64,000 bases of DNA from Compostibacter hankyongensis (GTDB lineage: Bacteria > Bacteroidota > Bacteroidia > Chitinophagales > Chitinophagaceae), in contig NZ_BAABFN010000001.1 of the NCBI RefSeq assembly GCF_039541075.1, positions 806,001 to 870,000 of the forward strand, read 5' to 3'. Position numbers and translations under genes: made by a program. Positions within the stretch are counted from its first letter, which is position 1, and every line of letters starts with the position of its first letter. This document shows, piece after piece, positions 25,601-32,622 of the stretch. The notes under the pieces are model-generated. The model was not told the origin of the DNA. It ran no database searches and worked only from the letters and a program-made list of their open reading frames with translations.

Positions 25601-25970
25601 AGTAGGCGTTTCCATCTCCAATGCCGTACTGCTCATTACCAATGCGGAGAAGATACGGAAGCACAACGGGAATGCCGCTCTTGCAGCAAAAGAAGCGGCA
25701 GCCCTGCGCCTCCGGCCTATCCTCATGACGGCGCTGGCCATGATCGTAGGCATGATCCCCATGGCCAGCGGGTTGGGGGAAGCCGGGGATCAGTCCTCTC
25801 CCCTCGGGCGGGCCGTGATCGGAGGCCTTATCGCTTCGACGCTGGCAGCCTTGTTCATCCTGCCGCTGGTATTTGCTTGGGGGCAGGGGAGGACTGGCAC
25901 CGAAAGCGTTTCGCTGGACCCTGAGGATAAGGATAGCCGACACTATATTCCCGCGGCACATGGCGGATAA
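22692..25970 (+). CDS. RND efflux transporter permease (AcrB/HAE-like)
   Basis: Inner-membrane proton-driven pump of 1092 residues with the duplicated RND fold. It starts MNLIRFALRKPITVLVIVAG and has twelve expected TM segments. The TM4 motif is LALAIGILVDESTVTIENIH, where the usual Asp-Asp pair is Asp-Glu. Two large periplasmic porter/docking loops are present. The cytoplasmic loop between TM6 and TM7 contains D533-S-N-R-D-G-R-I-S-Y-F-E544, which matches an EF-hand calcium loop. The second half ends in MIVGMIPMASGLGEAGDQSS. Family membership is certain. Whether it moves drugs, lipids or metal is not decided by sequence. Confidence 0.94.
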   Translation: MNLIRFALRKPITVLVIVAGLFFFGIKAVTSVKVDIFPKLDLPVIYLSHPFGGYSATQMESFFGKQYINILLFVNGVKSIETKNIQGLSLLKINFYPGTNMAQAAAEVSAFSNRIQAIFPPGSNPPFIIRFDASTLPVGQLVLSSDKRSNNELLDMANMYVRSAFTAIPGLVGSTPFGGNVRTVVIKANPELLRAHNMTPDQLVQALRFNNLTSPSGNVRIGDKNYITPTNTTIRNLKDFENIPLYRDGVQNLYLRDVATVEDGADVTTSYALINGRRSVYIDVAKSADASTWEVVQNLKKALPKIQEQLPADVRLSYEFDQSTYVINSVKSLMSEGLIGAVLTGLMVLLFLGDMRSALIVILTIPTSIISGVLFLSLFGQTINIMTLSGLALAIGILVDESTVTIENIHQHLDMGKPKALAVWDACREIAFPNLLILFCILAVFAPAFTMGGIPGSLFLPLALAIGFSMIVSYLLSQTFVPVMANWIMKVKHGKDRRGRELSDAETFAAAGLDASGEADTWDQKTVLLEQEDSNRDGRISYFERLRRRYLRFVERMMPYRKPIVAAYLVLVSLLAICCFSFIGRDVLPKVNGSQFQVRLRLPEGTRIERTEQKTLALIHTVKDIVGPEHVSITSAFVGMHPQLFSTAPIFLWMAGPHEAVLQVALKEGYKADLDALKDTIRARIAKMDPQMKLSFEPIELTEKILSQGSPTPIEVRLSGRNKQLNEKYAHLLAARLRQIPYLRDVQLGQSTRYPALNIDIDRTRAAQLGVNVGDISRSLIASTSSSRLTEKNIWVDPSNGYSYSVQVEVPENKMASVHDIGEVPLQANASRPVLGDVATITPGTTYGENDNLGAMPVLTVTANLSDKDLGAAAADVRKAIASLGKLPRGLDVELIGLSQTLTETLSSLQEGLLVAVVVIFLMLAANFQSFKVSAIVLATVPAVLLGSLSLLLACGSTLNLQSYMGMIMSVGVSISNAVLLITNAEKIRKHNGNAALAAKEAAALRLRPILMTALAMIVGMIPMASGLGEAGDQSSPLGRAVIGGLIASTLAALFILPLVFAWGQGRTGTESVSLDPEDKDSRHYIPAAHGG

Positions 25971-25979
25971 GCGGAGGCA

Positions 25980-27128
25980 ATGAACAGAAAAACATGTAAT
26001 GCGATGCATAAATTATCGACTCGAGGCCTGGCCGTGCTCCTCACGGCGGCTATTCCCCTGATACAAGGCTGCGGGGCTTCCGGGACGGGAGCGCCTGCTG
26101 CGGATACGGCGGCGGTACGGAACCAGGGGCCGGAGCCGGAAGTTTTTGTCCTGCGCAAAGGGCAGCTGTCCTCTTCGCTGAAAATTCCCGGAGAGCTGAT
26201 CGCTTTTCAGCAGGTAGACCTGTATGCAAAAGTGAGCAGCTTCGTCAGGAAGTTGTATGTGGATGTAGGCAGCGAGGTCCATCGGGGACAGCGGCTGGCT
26301 GAGATGGAAGCGCCGGAGCTGAGCTCCCAGCTTGCCGGCGCGGCCTCGCGGCTGAAGTCGCAGGAAGCCGTCTATTTAGCCAGCAAAGCCACTTATGAGC
26401 GGCTGCTGCAGACCAGCAAAACGCCGGGTACCGTATCCCAGAACGACCTTGATCTTGCCGACGCCAAGCAGAAATCGGATCTGGCGCAACTGGAAGCCGC
26501 GCGGGCGGCCTACCGGGAGATCAGCGATACGCGGGGCTACCTGGAGATGAACGCTCCTTTTTCGGGTGTGATCAGCGCCAGGAATGTCAGTCCGGGCGCC
26601 TATGTAGGGCCTGCGGGAAAGGGATCGGAGCAGCCGGTCTTCACCCTTCAGGAACAGCGTCACCTGCGTCTTGTGGTCAGCGTGCCGGAAGCTTATACGG
26701 ATTATCTGAAGCGGCAAAGGGAAGTACGTTTTACAGTAGGGGCGCTTGCCGGCCGGACCTTTGGCGCCCGCATTACCCGGCTTGCCGGTGCGCTGGATAC
26801 CCGGCTGCGCTCCCAGCGGATAGAGATGGATGTAGATAATGCAGATCGCAAGCTGCTGCCGGGTATGGTAGCCGAAGTTACGCTTCCTGTCAAAGGAGAT
26901 ACCGGTACTTTTGTGATACCTTCTTCTGCCGTGCTGAATTCCACAGAAGGTGTCTTTGTGATAAAGATAGCAGGAGGCAAGGCCAGCTGGGTGCCTGTGG
27001 AAACGGGGCACCGCGCCGGGGACAGCACCGAAATATACGGCGCCCTGTCGGAAGGCGACGTGCTGCTTACAACAGCCAATGAAGAGACGAGGAACGGATC
27101 GGAGATGGTCGGGGTAAGAACCGATTAA
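25980..27128 (+). CDS. RND efflux membrane fusion protein (HlyD/AcrA-like lipoprotein)
   Basis: Periplasmic adaptor of 382 residues that bridges the RND pump and the TolC channel. The signal peptide ends in a lipobox (PLIQGC), so it is probably lipid-anchored. The barrel-sandwich half-motifs are LIAFQQVDLYAKVSSFVRKL and INAPFSGVISA-like MNAPFSGVISARNVSPGAYV. Between them is a helical hairpin (SRLKSQEAVYLASKATYERL). A beta-barrel and a membrane-proximal domain follow. It lies 9 bases after the pump gene. Having the fusion protein last in the operon is less common than fusion-pump-channel order. Confidence 0.92.
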   Translation: MNRKTCNAMHKLSTRGLAVLLTAAIPLIQGCGASGTGAPAADTAAVRNQGPEPEVFVLRKGQLSSSLKIPGELIAFQQVDLYAKVSSFVRKLYVDVGSEVHRGQRLAEMEAPELSSQLAGAASRLKSQEAVYLASKATYERLLQTSKTPGTVSQNDLDLADAKQKSDLAQLEAARAAYREISDTRGYLEMNAPFSGVISARNVSPGAYVGPAGKGSEQPVFTLQEQRHLRLVVSVPEAYTDYLKRQREVRFTVGALAGRTFGARITRLAGALDTRLRSQRIEMDVDNADRKLLPGMVAEVTLPVKGDTGTFVIPSSAVLNSTEGVFVIKIAGGKASWVPVETGHRAGDSTEIYGALSEGDVLLTTANEETRNGSEMVGVRTD

Positions 27129-27137
27129 GGGTTACAG

Positions 27138-27162
27138 CCCGCTGCCGCGGAGCGGCAGCGGG
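27138..27162. terminator. Bidirectional hairpin between convergent efflux and mqn operons
   Basis: CCCGCTGCCGC (27138-27148) and GCGGCAGCGGG (27152-27162) form a perfect 11-base stem with a GGA loop. No clear T run on either side. The position between two converging stop codons makes it a likely shared terminator. Confidence 0.7.
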
Positions 27163-27167
27163 GATGG

Positions 27168-28019
27168 CTATACAAACAGATTGGCTTCCTGCAGCCTGCG
27201 GGCGGCCTGGCCTGGCAAGTGAGCGTTCATGGCATATATGGCCCGGCGTCCTTTCTCGCCCAGGTCGAGCGTATAGTCGTTCACGTACAGGTCGATATGC
27301 TGCCGCATCACATCTTCTTCCATCTCCTGCGCATTTTCCCGTACAAAAGGCGCCAGCTCGGGATAACGGCGGAAAGCATATTCCACGCTCTGCCGGATCA
27401 GCCGGTCCACCTGCTGCTGCAGGGTATGGGGGAGATCCCGCCGGATGGCGATCCCCCCCAGCGGGATAGGGCAGCCGGTTTGCTTTTCCCAGTATTCGCC
27501 GAGATCCATGATTTTTACCAGCCCCTTCTGCCGGTAGGTAAAGCGGCTCTCGTGAATGATCAGCCCCAGGTCGGCCTTCCTCTCCAGCACGGCCTGCTCG
27601 ATCTCCGAGAACAGCATGGGAACGCGGTTCCCGGCTTCGGGGAAAGCAAAGCTGAGCAACATGTTGGCCGTGGTATTGATGCCGGGAATGGCGATGACGG
27701 CGGAAGCGATCTGCGCGGGATCCGAGGGGCTGTCCGGCCGGCCGATCAGCAGGGGGCCGCAGCCGTTGCCCAGCGCGCTGCCGGCATTCAGCACGCGGTA
27801 ACCCGGGAGCACGTCCAGCAGGGCGCGGAAGCTCAGCTTGGTGATATCCAGCTTATCCCGGAAGGCCCATTCGTTCAGGGTCTCTACATCCTCGAGCACG
27901 GCCTCAAAACGCAGGCCTTCGGTATCTATCTTACCATGGATAAGGGCGTCAAAGATAAAGGTGTCGTTGGGGCAGGGCGAGAAGCCCAGCGTGAGGGTCT
28001 TTTCCATAGGCTCGTTCAT
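27168..28019 (-). CDS. mqnD: 1,4-dihydroxy-6-naphthoate synthase MqnD
   Basis: Enzyme of the futalosine pathway of menaquinone synthesis, converting cyclic de-hypoxanthine futalosine to 1,4-dihydroxy-6-naphthoate. It has the periplasmic-binding-protein-like fold opening LTLGFSPCPNDTFIFDALIH, then KLSFRALLDVLPGYRVLNAG, GCGPLLIGRPD and GLIIHESRFTYRQKGL. I choose the ATG at 28019 (MNEPMEKTLTLGF, 283 residues), which shares a base with the mqnB stop in a TAATG overlap. The frame from 28160 lies inside mqnB. Menaquinone implies anaerobic or respiratory quinone use by this route. Confidence 0.94.
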   Translation of the reverse strand: MNEPMEKTLTLGFSPCPNDTFIFDALIHGKIDTEGLRFEAVLEDVETLNEWAFRDKLDITKLSFRALLDVLPGYRVLNAGSALGNGCGPLLIGRPDSPSDPAQIASAVIAIPGINTTANMLLSFAFPEAGNRVPMLFSEIEQAVLERKADLGLIIHESRFTYRQKGLVKIMDLGEYWEKQTGCPIPLGGIAIRRDLPHTLQQQVDRLIRQSVEYAFRRYPELAPFVRENAQEMEEDVMRQHIDLYVNDYTLDLGEKGRRAIYAMNAHLPGQAARRLQEANLFV

Positions 28020-28687
28020 TACAGTTCTTCTAACAAACCGTTCAGGTAACGGTTCAGTTCGGTTATGGCAAGGGGGATGTTCCAGCGGCTGCTGTCGCGC
28101 ACCGTTACCGCATTGGATATGCTGCGCAGTTGCAGGAAGGGGATCTTTTCCCGCAGGCATACATAATGAAAGGCGGCGCCTTCCATGCTTTCGATATCCG
28201 GGCTGTACCGCTCACGCAGGGCGGCGATGGCGGGAGCGCTGCCGCTCACCGTATTGACCGTGACGGCGCTGATCCGGGGCAACGCCGTGGAAAAGGGCAG
28301 CTGCTCCAGCGGACAGGGCAGCCAGCAGCGGTCGAAGATGTCCTGTTCTTCAAAAAACGGCATTGCTGTAAGATGGAGGAAGCCGCTCCCCGTGTCTGCC
28401 CCCAGATCGGCCGGCGTGTCCCGGCTTACCGCGGCTACGGCGCCCACCGGCAGTTCCGGAACAAAGCTGCCCGCAATGCCGGCCTGTATGGCCAGGCTGA
28501 AACGCTCTTCCCGGATGACGCGGGTAAGATGATAAGCTGTTGACAGCATACCGGCGCCTGTAATGCAGAGCCGGATATGTTTCCCGGCCTTTTTATAGCC
28601 ATGGCTTTCCCTGTCCCAGTGTTGCTGCAGATAGGCAGACAGGGGCTGGATTTCGGCCGGCGTGGCCGCGACGATCAGGAGATTCAT
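28019..28687 (-). CDS. mqnB: Futalosine hydrolase MqnB
   Basis: Nucleosidase-family enzyme of 222 residues that removes hypoxanthine from futalosine in menaquinone synthesis. It begins MNLLIVAATPAEIQPLSAYL. It carries the nucleoside phosphorylase-like motifs CITGAGMLSTAYHL, AIQAGIAGSFVPELPVG and the catalytic-region sequence DIESMEGAAFHYVCLREKIP. Coupling to mqnD by a TAATG overlap supports futalosine hydrolase over the related MTA/SAH nucleosidase. Its promoter must lie in the 67-base spacer shared with divergent prs. Confidence 0.92.
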   Translation of the reverse strand: MNLLIVAATPAEIQPLSAYLQQHWDRESHGYKKAGKHIRLCITGAGMLSTAYHLTRVIREERFSLAIQAGIAGSFVPELPVGAVAAVSRDTPADLGADTGSGFLHLTAMPFFEEQDIFDRCWLPCPLEQLPFSTALPRISAVTVNTVSGSAPAIAALRERYSPDIESMEGAAFHYVCLREKIPFLQLRSISNAVTVRDSSRWNIPLAITELNRYLNGLLEEL

Positions 28688-28733
28688 ACTGCAAAATAAA
28701 GCAATTTCTCTGCGGACTTTTACGGGTAATTGC

Positions 28734-28741
28734 TAAATTTG
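28734..28741 (+). promoter_or_regulatory. prs promoter, -7 element TAAATTTG
   Basis: Perfect TAnnTTTG match followed by CCCTCTT, the same 11-base run (TTTGCCCTCTT) as at the bamD promoter. The ATG of prs lies 13 bases downstream, so the leader is very short. Confidence 0.62.
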
Positions 28742-28754
28742 CCCTCTTACACGC

Positions 28755-29711
28755 ATGCCCATGCAGCCAGCAGTTAAAATCTTCTCCGGTACCGGTTCTC
28801 TTTACCTCGCGGATAAAATCGCCAGCCGTTATGGCACCGCTCTCGGAAAAAGCCATATTCAGAAATTCAGTGACGGGGAGTTCCAGCCGGTATTCCTGGA
28901 GAGCATCCGGGGGGACTATGTGTTCCTGGTACAGGGCACCTTCGCCCCTACGGACAACCTGATGGAGCTGCTGCTGATGATCGATGCCGCCAAGCGGGCT
29001 TCTGCCGGATACATCACTGCGGTAATTCCTTATTTCGGGTACGCCCGCCAGGATCGCAAAGACAAGCCCCGCGTGGCGATCGGATCCAAGCTGGTCGCCA
29101 ATATGCTGGCCGCCGCCGGTGCGGACCGGGTGATCACCATGGACCTCCACGCGCCCCAGATACAGGGATTTTTTGATATTCCCGTGGACCATCTGGACAG
29201 TTCGGCAGTATTTATTCCCTATATGCAGCGACTTAACCTGGAAAATCTTACCTTTGCGTCCCCCGACGTGGGCAGCACCAACCGGGTAAGGGAGGTTGCG
29301 GCCTATTTCAACGCCGAAATGGTGATCTGCGACAAGCACCGCAAACGGGCCAACGAGATCGCTTCCATGACGGTGATCGGGGATGTGAACGACAGGGACG
29401 TAGTGCTGATCGACGATATCGTGGATACCGCGGGAACGCTGACCAAGTCCGCCGCCTTGCTGAAAGAGCGGGGGGCGCGTTCGGTACGCGCCTTTTGCAC
29501 CCATCCGGTACTGAGCGGCAACGCTTATGAAAATATCCGGAATTCGGTCCTCGAAGAGCTGGTGGTTTGCGATACGATCCCGATGAAGCAGGAATGCAGC
29601 AAAATAAAGGTGGTGAGCACAGCAGATCTTTTTGCTATCGCCATCCGCAATGCGCACGAAAACCGTTCCATTACCAGCCTGTTTATTCACAGCCAGCGCA
29701 GAGAGCGGTAA
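28755..29711 (+). CDS. prs: Ribose-phosphate pyrophosphokinase
   Basis: Makes PRPP from ribose 5-phosphate and ATP, feeding purine, pyrimidine, histidine and NAD synthesis. Signatures are VKIFSGTGSLYLADKIASRY, IQKFSDGEFQPVFLESIRG, AVIPYFGYARQDRKDKPR, the metal/phosphate region ITMDLHAPQIQGFF and the PRPP loop DVVLIDDIVDTAGTLTKSA. The length of 318 residues is normal. An ATG two codons downstream (28761) is an equally good start. Divergent from mqnB, followed by rplY 124 bases later. Confidence 0.97.
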   Translation: MPMQPAVKIFSGTGSLYLADKIASRYGTALGKSHIQKFSDGEFQPVFLESIRGDYVFLVQGTFAPTDNLMELLLMIDAAKRASAGYITAVIPYFGYARQDRKDKPRVAIGSKLVANMLAAAGADRVITMDLHAPQIQGFFDIPVDHLDSSAVFIPYMQRLNLENLTFASPDVGSTNRVREVAAYFNAEMVICDKHRKRANEIASMTVIGDVNDRDVVLIDDIVDTAGTLTKSAALLKERGARSVRAFCTHPVLSGNAYENIRNSVLEELVVCDTIPMKQECSKIKVVSTADLFAIAIRNAHENRSITSLFIHSQRRER

Positions 29712-29835
29712 AAAGCTTCTTCTGCCGGAGCGGTCGCGGGTAGCTGAAAGGGACTAAAGCGGCGGGCGTTGGAACGCAGGGAACAGCCGGCGGCGATAAA
29801 GTAACTATGGCGTAATTTTAAACCATTATATAAAA

Positions 29836-30411
29836 ATGAAGACAATAACCATTGAAGGACAACTCAGGAGCGAAGTAGGCAAAAAAGCGACCCGCCGTCT
29901 CCGTTCTGAGCAACAAGTGCCTTGCGTTATTTACGGGGGTCCCGAAATTGTAAATTTTTCCGCACCCGCTACGGAGTTCCAGCACCTGGTATATACGCCC
30001 GAATTCCAGCTGGTGGAAATAAAAGCAGGGGACAAGGCTTACCGCTGTGTCATGAAGGACCTGCAGTTTGACCCGGTAACGGATCAGCTGATCCATGTGG
30101 ATTTTCTGGAGCTGGTAGAAGGCAAGAAAGTCACCGTTACCCTCCCCATCAAGTTTGTCGGTCAGCCCGCCGGTGTAAAAGCCGGGGGTAAGCTGGTTAC
30201 CAAGATGAAGTCGCTGAAGGTGAAGGCGCTGCCCAAAGACCTGCGTGAGCATGTCGAGCTGGATATCGAAAACCTGGAGCTGAACAAGAACATCCGGGTA
30301 GAAGATGTAAAGGCTGAAGGCTTTGACATTCTGAACTCCCCGCGTATCCCTATCGCTTCCGTGGTAATGACCCGCGCGCTGAAGCAGGAAGAAGCGGCAG
30401 AAAAGAAATAA
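29836..30411 (+). CDS. rplY: 50S ribosomal protein L25 (CTC/TL5 long form)
   Basis: Ribosomal protein binding 5S rRNA. The N-terminal domain reads MKTITIEGQLRSEVGKKATR, RLRSEQQVPCVIYGG and VYTPEFQLVEIKAGDKAY. The C-terminal TL5-type domain contains VDFLELVEGKKVTVTLPIKF and DIENLELNKNIRVEDVK. At 191 residues it is the long two-domain form rather than the 94-residue E. coli form. A strong terminator follows at 30431. Confidence 0.96.
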   Translation: MKTITIEGQLRSEVGKKATRRLRSEQQVPCVIYGGPEIVNFSAPATEFQHLVYTPEFQLVEIKAGDKAYRCVMKDLQFDPVTDQLIHVDFLELVEGKKVTVTLPIKFVGQPAGVKAGGKLVTKMKSLKVKALPKDLREHVELDIENLELNKNIRVEDVKAEGFDILNSPRIPIASVVMTRALKQEEAAEKK

Positions 30412-30430
30412 ATCCGGGAAAATAACCAGG

Positions 30431-30473
30431 AGACCCCGTCCCGCCTGAGGTGGAGTGGGGTCTTTTTATTTTT
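30431..30473 (+). terminator. Rho-independent terminator after rplY
   Basis: AGACCCC (30431-30437) pairs with GGGGTCT (30457-30463), followed by a T-rich tail to about 30473. A GC-containing loop of 19 bases separates the arms. Position 19 bases after the rplY stop supports the call. Confidence 0.82.
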
Positions 30474-30489
30474 ACAGCTGCGGATATTA

Positions 30490-30519
30490 TTGCCGTTTTG
30501 TTGTCATTCGTTATTTTTG
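30490..30519 (+). promoter_or_regulatory. pth promoter, -33 TTG and -7 TATTTTTG
   Basis: TTG at 30490-30492 and TATTTTTG at 30512-30519 are separated by 19 bases, the spacing expected for Bacteroidota promoters. The ATG of pth is at 30530, so the leader is only a few bases. Confidence 0.62.
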
Positions 30520-30529
30520 GAATATTAAA

Positions 30530-31168
30530 ATGGCCATGCCTAACCTGCTTTATGCCTCTTCCCCGGGCGACCGGAACGGCGGAGGCGGGGCAAACAGCAA
30601 ATACCTGATCGTCGGACTGGGGAATCCCGGTCCCGAATACCGTCATACCCGCCACAATATCGGCTTTGATGTGGCGGATGCCTTCGCTGCGCGACATGAA
30701 GCCGCGTTTGCCCCCGGCCGGCTGGCGGAAGTAGCCGAATTCCGGTGGAAGGGAAGGTCTTTTGTGCTGATAAAGCCCTCCACCTATATGAATCTCAGCG
30801 GAAAGGCCGTCCGCTACTGGATGGATAAATATAAGATAGCCCCGGCGCATGTGCTGGTGATCGTCGACGACCTGGCCCTGCCGCTGGAGGTGCTGCGGCT
30901 TCGTGCCGGGGGCAGCGATGCCGGTCACAACGGACTGAAAAGCATTGATGCGCTGCTGGGCACGGATCGTTACCCCCGGCTGCGCTTCGGCATCGGCAAC
31001 AACTATCCGAAAGGGAGGCAGGTGGATTTTGTGCTCAGCGTCTGGGAGGAGCCGGAGCAGGCGATAGTGCAACAAAAGATAGAAAGATGTGTTGAAGTAA
31101 TTGAATGCTTTGCCACCGCGGGTCTGCCTGCCGCCATGAACCAGTTCAACCAGCTGCGCTTCGGCTGA
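30530..31168 (+). CDS. pth: Peptidyl-tRNA hydrolase
   Basis: Releases tRNA from prematurely dropped peptidyl-tRNA. Motifs are YLIVGLGNPGPEYRHTRHNI (Asn and His of the active site within it), DVADAFAARH, VLIKPSTYMNLSGKAVRYW, VIVDDLALPLEVLRLRAGGS and DAGHNGLKSIDALLGT. I take the ATG at 30530 (212 residues). It has an extra N-terminal stretch of about 20 residues before the catalytic domain. The frame extending back to 30455 would cross the promoter and terminator. Confidence 0.95.
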   Translation: MAMPNLLYASSPGDRNGGGGANSKYLIVGLGNPGPEYRHTRHNIGFDVADAFAARHEAAFAPGRLAEVAEFRWKGRSFVLIKPSTYMNLSGKAVRYWMDKYKIAPAHVLVIVDDLALPLEVLRLRAGGSDAGHNGLKSIDALLGTDRYPRLRFGIGNNYPKGRQVDFVLSVWEEPEQAIVQQKIERCVEVIECFATAGLPAAMNQFNQLRFG

Positions 31169-31290
31169 ACTCCTCCCGGAGCAGCCTGCCGGCGTCTATT
31201 CTGTATTCCTTGAGTTTATATGACCATTAACCCTTGGCATTCACCTATAAAACCTTATATTCTTTAACCCTTAACCTTAAATTCGTTGTT

Positions 31291-31899
31291 ATGAAGATCT
31301 TTTGTATTGGCCGGAATTACGCGGAGCATGCCAAAGAGCTGAAAAACGAAGTTCCCCGTAAGCCGGTCATCTTTATGAAACCCAAGTCTGCCCTGCTTTT
31401 AAACAACCATCCGTTTTTTTATCCGGACTTTACCGTAGACCTGCAATACGAATGTGAGGTAGTGCTGCGCGTTTCCAAGAACGGCCGGCGTATCCAGGAG
31501 CGGTTTGCCAGCCGCTATTACGACCAGCTCAGCCTGGGTATAGATTTTACCGCCCGCGATCTGCAGGCGCAGCTGAAAGAGAAAGGGCTTCCCTGGGAGA
31601 TCTCCAAGGCCTTTGATCATTCGGCCCCGGTAGGAAAGATGCTGCCCATCGACGGGCTGAGCCTGCAAAACCTGGACTTTTCCCTCCTTAAGAACGGGGC
31701 GAGCGTGCAGCAGGGCAATACGGGGAATATGCTGTTCTCCTTTGACCGGATCATCGCGGAAATCACCAATTACTTTTCGATCCATATCGGGGACCTGATC
31801 TTCACCGGCACACCGGCAGGGGTAGGGCGGGTGCAGATCGGAGACCATTTTCAGGCCTTCCTGGGCAGCGAGTGCCTCCTCGATTTTGAGGTGTCGTAA
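31291..31899 (+). CDS. Fumarylacetoacetate hydrolase family protein
   Basis: Protein of 202 residues with the FAH-family core: KIFCIGRNYAEHAKELKNEV, PVIFMKPKSALLLNN, the metal-binding LQYECEVVLRVSKNGR, DFTARDLQAQLKEKGLPWE and the loop GDLIFTGTPAGVGRVQIGD. Short members of this family include oxaloacetate decarboxylase/acylpyruvate hydrolase (FAHD1-like). Which substrate applies here is not visible. Start chosen at the ATG at 31291; the frame from 31234 lacks family support. Confidence 0.88.
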   Translation: MKIFCIGRNYAEHAKELKNEVPRKPVIFMKPKSALLLNNHPFFYPDFTVDLQYECEVVLRVSKNGRRIQERFASRYYDQLSLGIDFTARDLQAQLKEKGLPWEISKAFDHSAPVGKMLPIDGLSLQNLDFSLLKNGASVQQGNTGNMLFSFDRIIAEITNYFSIHIGDLIFTGTPAGVGRVQIGDHFQAFLGSECLLDFEVS

Positions 31900-31971
31900 C
31901 GGGAAGCGGTATCGTTATGCGGCAGTCTTCCCCATGCGGCAGGAATTATCCGTTACGCGCCGGAGCAGCAT

Positions 31972-32003
31972 AAAAAAATCCCGGATCTTTGCGGATCCGG
32001 GAT
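31972..32003 (-). terminator. Rho-independent terminator after rpsT (minus strand)
   Basis: ATCCCGGATC (31978-31987) and GATCCGGGAT (31994-32003) form a perfect 10-base stem. On the minus strand it is followed by a run of seven T (plus-strand A, 31972-31978 region). It could also act weakly for the FAH-family gene on the plus strand. Confidence 0.85.
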
Positions 32004-32026
32004 AATATGGTATAAAGACGGGTGGC

Positions 32027-32296
32027 TCAGGCCTGCTTGGCGGCAGACAGCCCCGTTACCTGCTTGGCAAGCTTGCTTTTCAGGTTGGCGGCCTTATTTT
32101 TATGAATAATGTTCCGCTTGGCCAGCTTATCGATCATGGAAAATACTTTCGGAAGCTGTTCGCCGGCTGCCTGGGCTTCAGTAAGCTGCTTGAGGTCGCG
32201 GATGGCGTTACGGGTGGTTTTCCCGTAATAGCGGTTACGCTCATTGCGGCGTGCGCTCTGACGGACATCCTTTAAAGTTGCTTTATGGTTTGCCAT
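32027..32296 (-). CDS. rpsT: 30S ribosomal protein S20
   Basis: Small basic ribosomal protein of 89 residues that binds 16S rRNA. The N-terminus MANHKATLKDVRQSARRNER, and the core YYGKTTRNAIRDLKQL and SMIDKLAKRNIIHKNKAANL, are typical S20, ending in a Lys-rich helix. It is monocistronic, with its own promoter upstream and a perfect hairpin terminator downstream. Confidence 0.96.
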   Translation of the reverse strand: MANHKATLKDVRQSARRNERNRYYGKTTRNAIRDLKQLTEAQAAGEQLPKVFSMIDKLAKRNIIHKNKAANLKSKLAKQVTGLSAAKQA

Positions 32297-32317
32297 AAAA
32301 GATTTTTAATTGGAGGG

Positions 32318-32325
32318 CAAAGGTA
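32318..32325 (-). promoter_or_regulatory. rpsT promoter, -7 element TACCTTTG
   Basis: On the minus strand TACCTTTG (32325-32318) is a perfect TAnnTTTG match, followed by CCCTC as at bamD and prs. The rpsT ATG is 21 bases downstream. A TTTG about 23 bases upstream (32352-32349) could be a slightly distant -33 element. Confidence 0.6.
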
Positions 32326-32622
32326 GGGAAAAATTATAAGATTTAAAACAAAAAAGAAAAGACCGGAACCCGGATGAGGGACAGGTGGAAAATGGGCAGG
32401 ATGCCCGGAAACTCCCTCTGTTCCTTTCGAAATAACGAAATTTGTCTTGCGTGTTTCCCCTAAAACAAACGATATTTGCATTGTAATTTTCACAGGTACA
32501 ATTTTTGTCTTTTTGAGGACGTAAAAAGCTGCCTGGCCTCCGGGCCGGGTTCATTTTGTCAGCATGTTTTCAGGTACCCGCATAGCCAAAGACCGGTGAT
32601 CAGGACGCAAAACTAATTGGAA
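32326..32622. other. Gene-free spacer between rpsT and the 2-oxoglutarate dehydrogenase gene
   Basis: About 300 bases with no convincing open frame. It holds the divergent promoters of rpsT (minus) and sucA (plus). T-rich stretches ending in TTTTTG occur at about 32500-32516, but none is an exact TAnnTTTG with a good -33, so the sucA promoter was not placed. A short inverted repeat TTTCG/CGAAA lies near 32427-32441, with no T run. Confidence 0.5.

Noticed and set aside
30455..30529. N-terminal extension of peptidyl-tRNA hydrolase
   Set aside because: It would read through the rplY terminator and the pth promoter, with no family residues in the extension.
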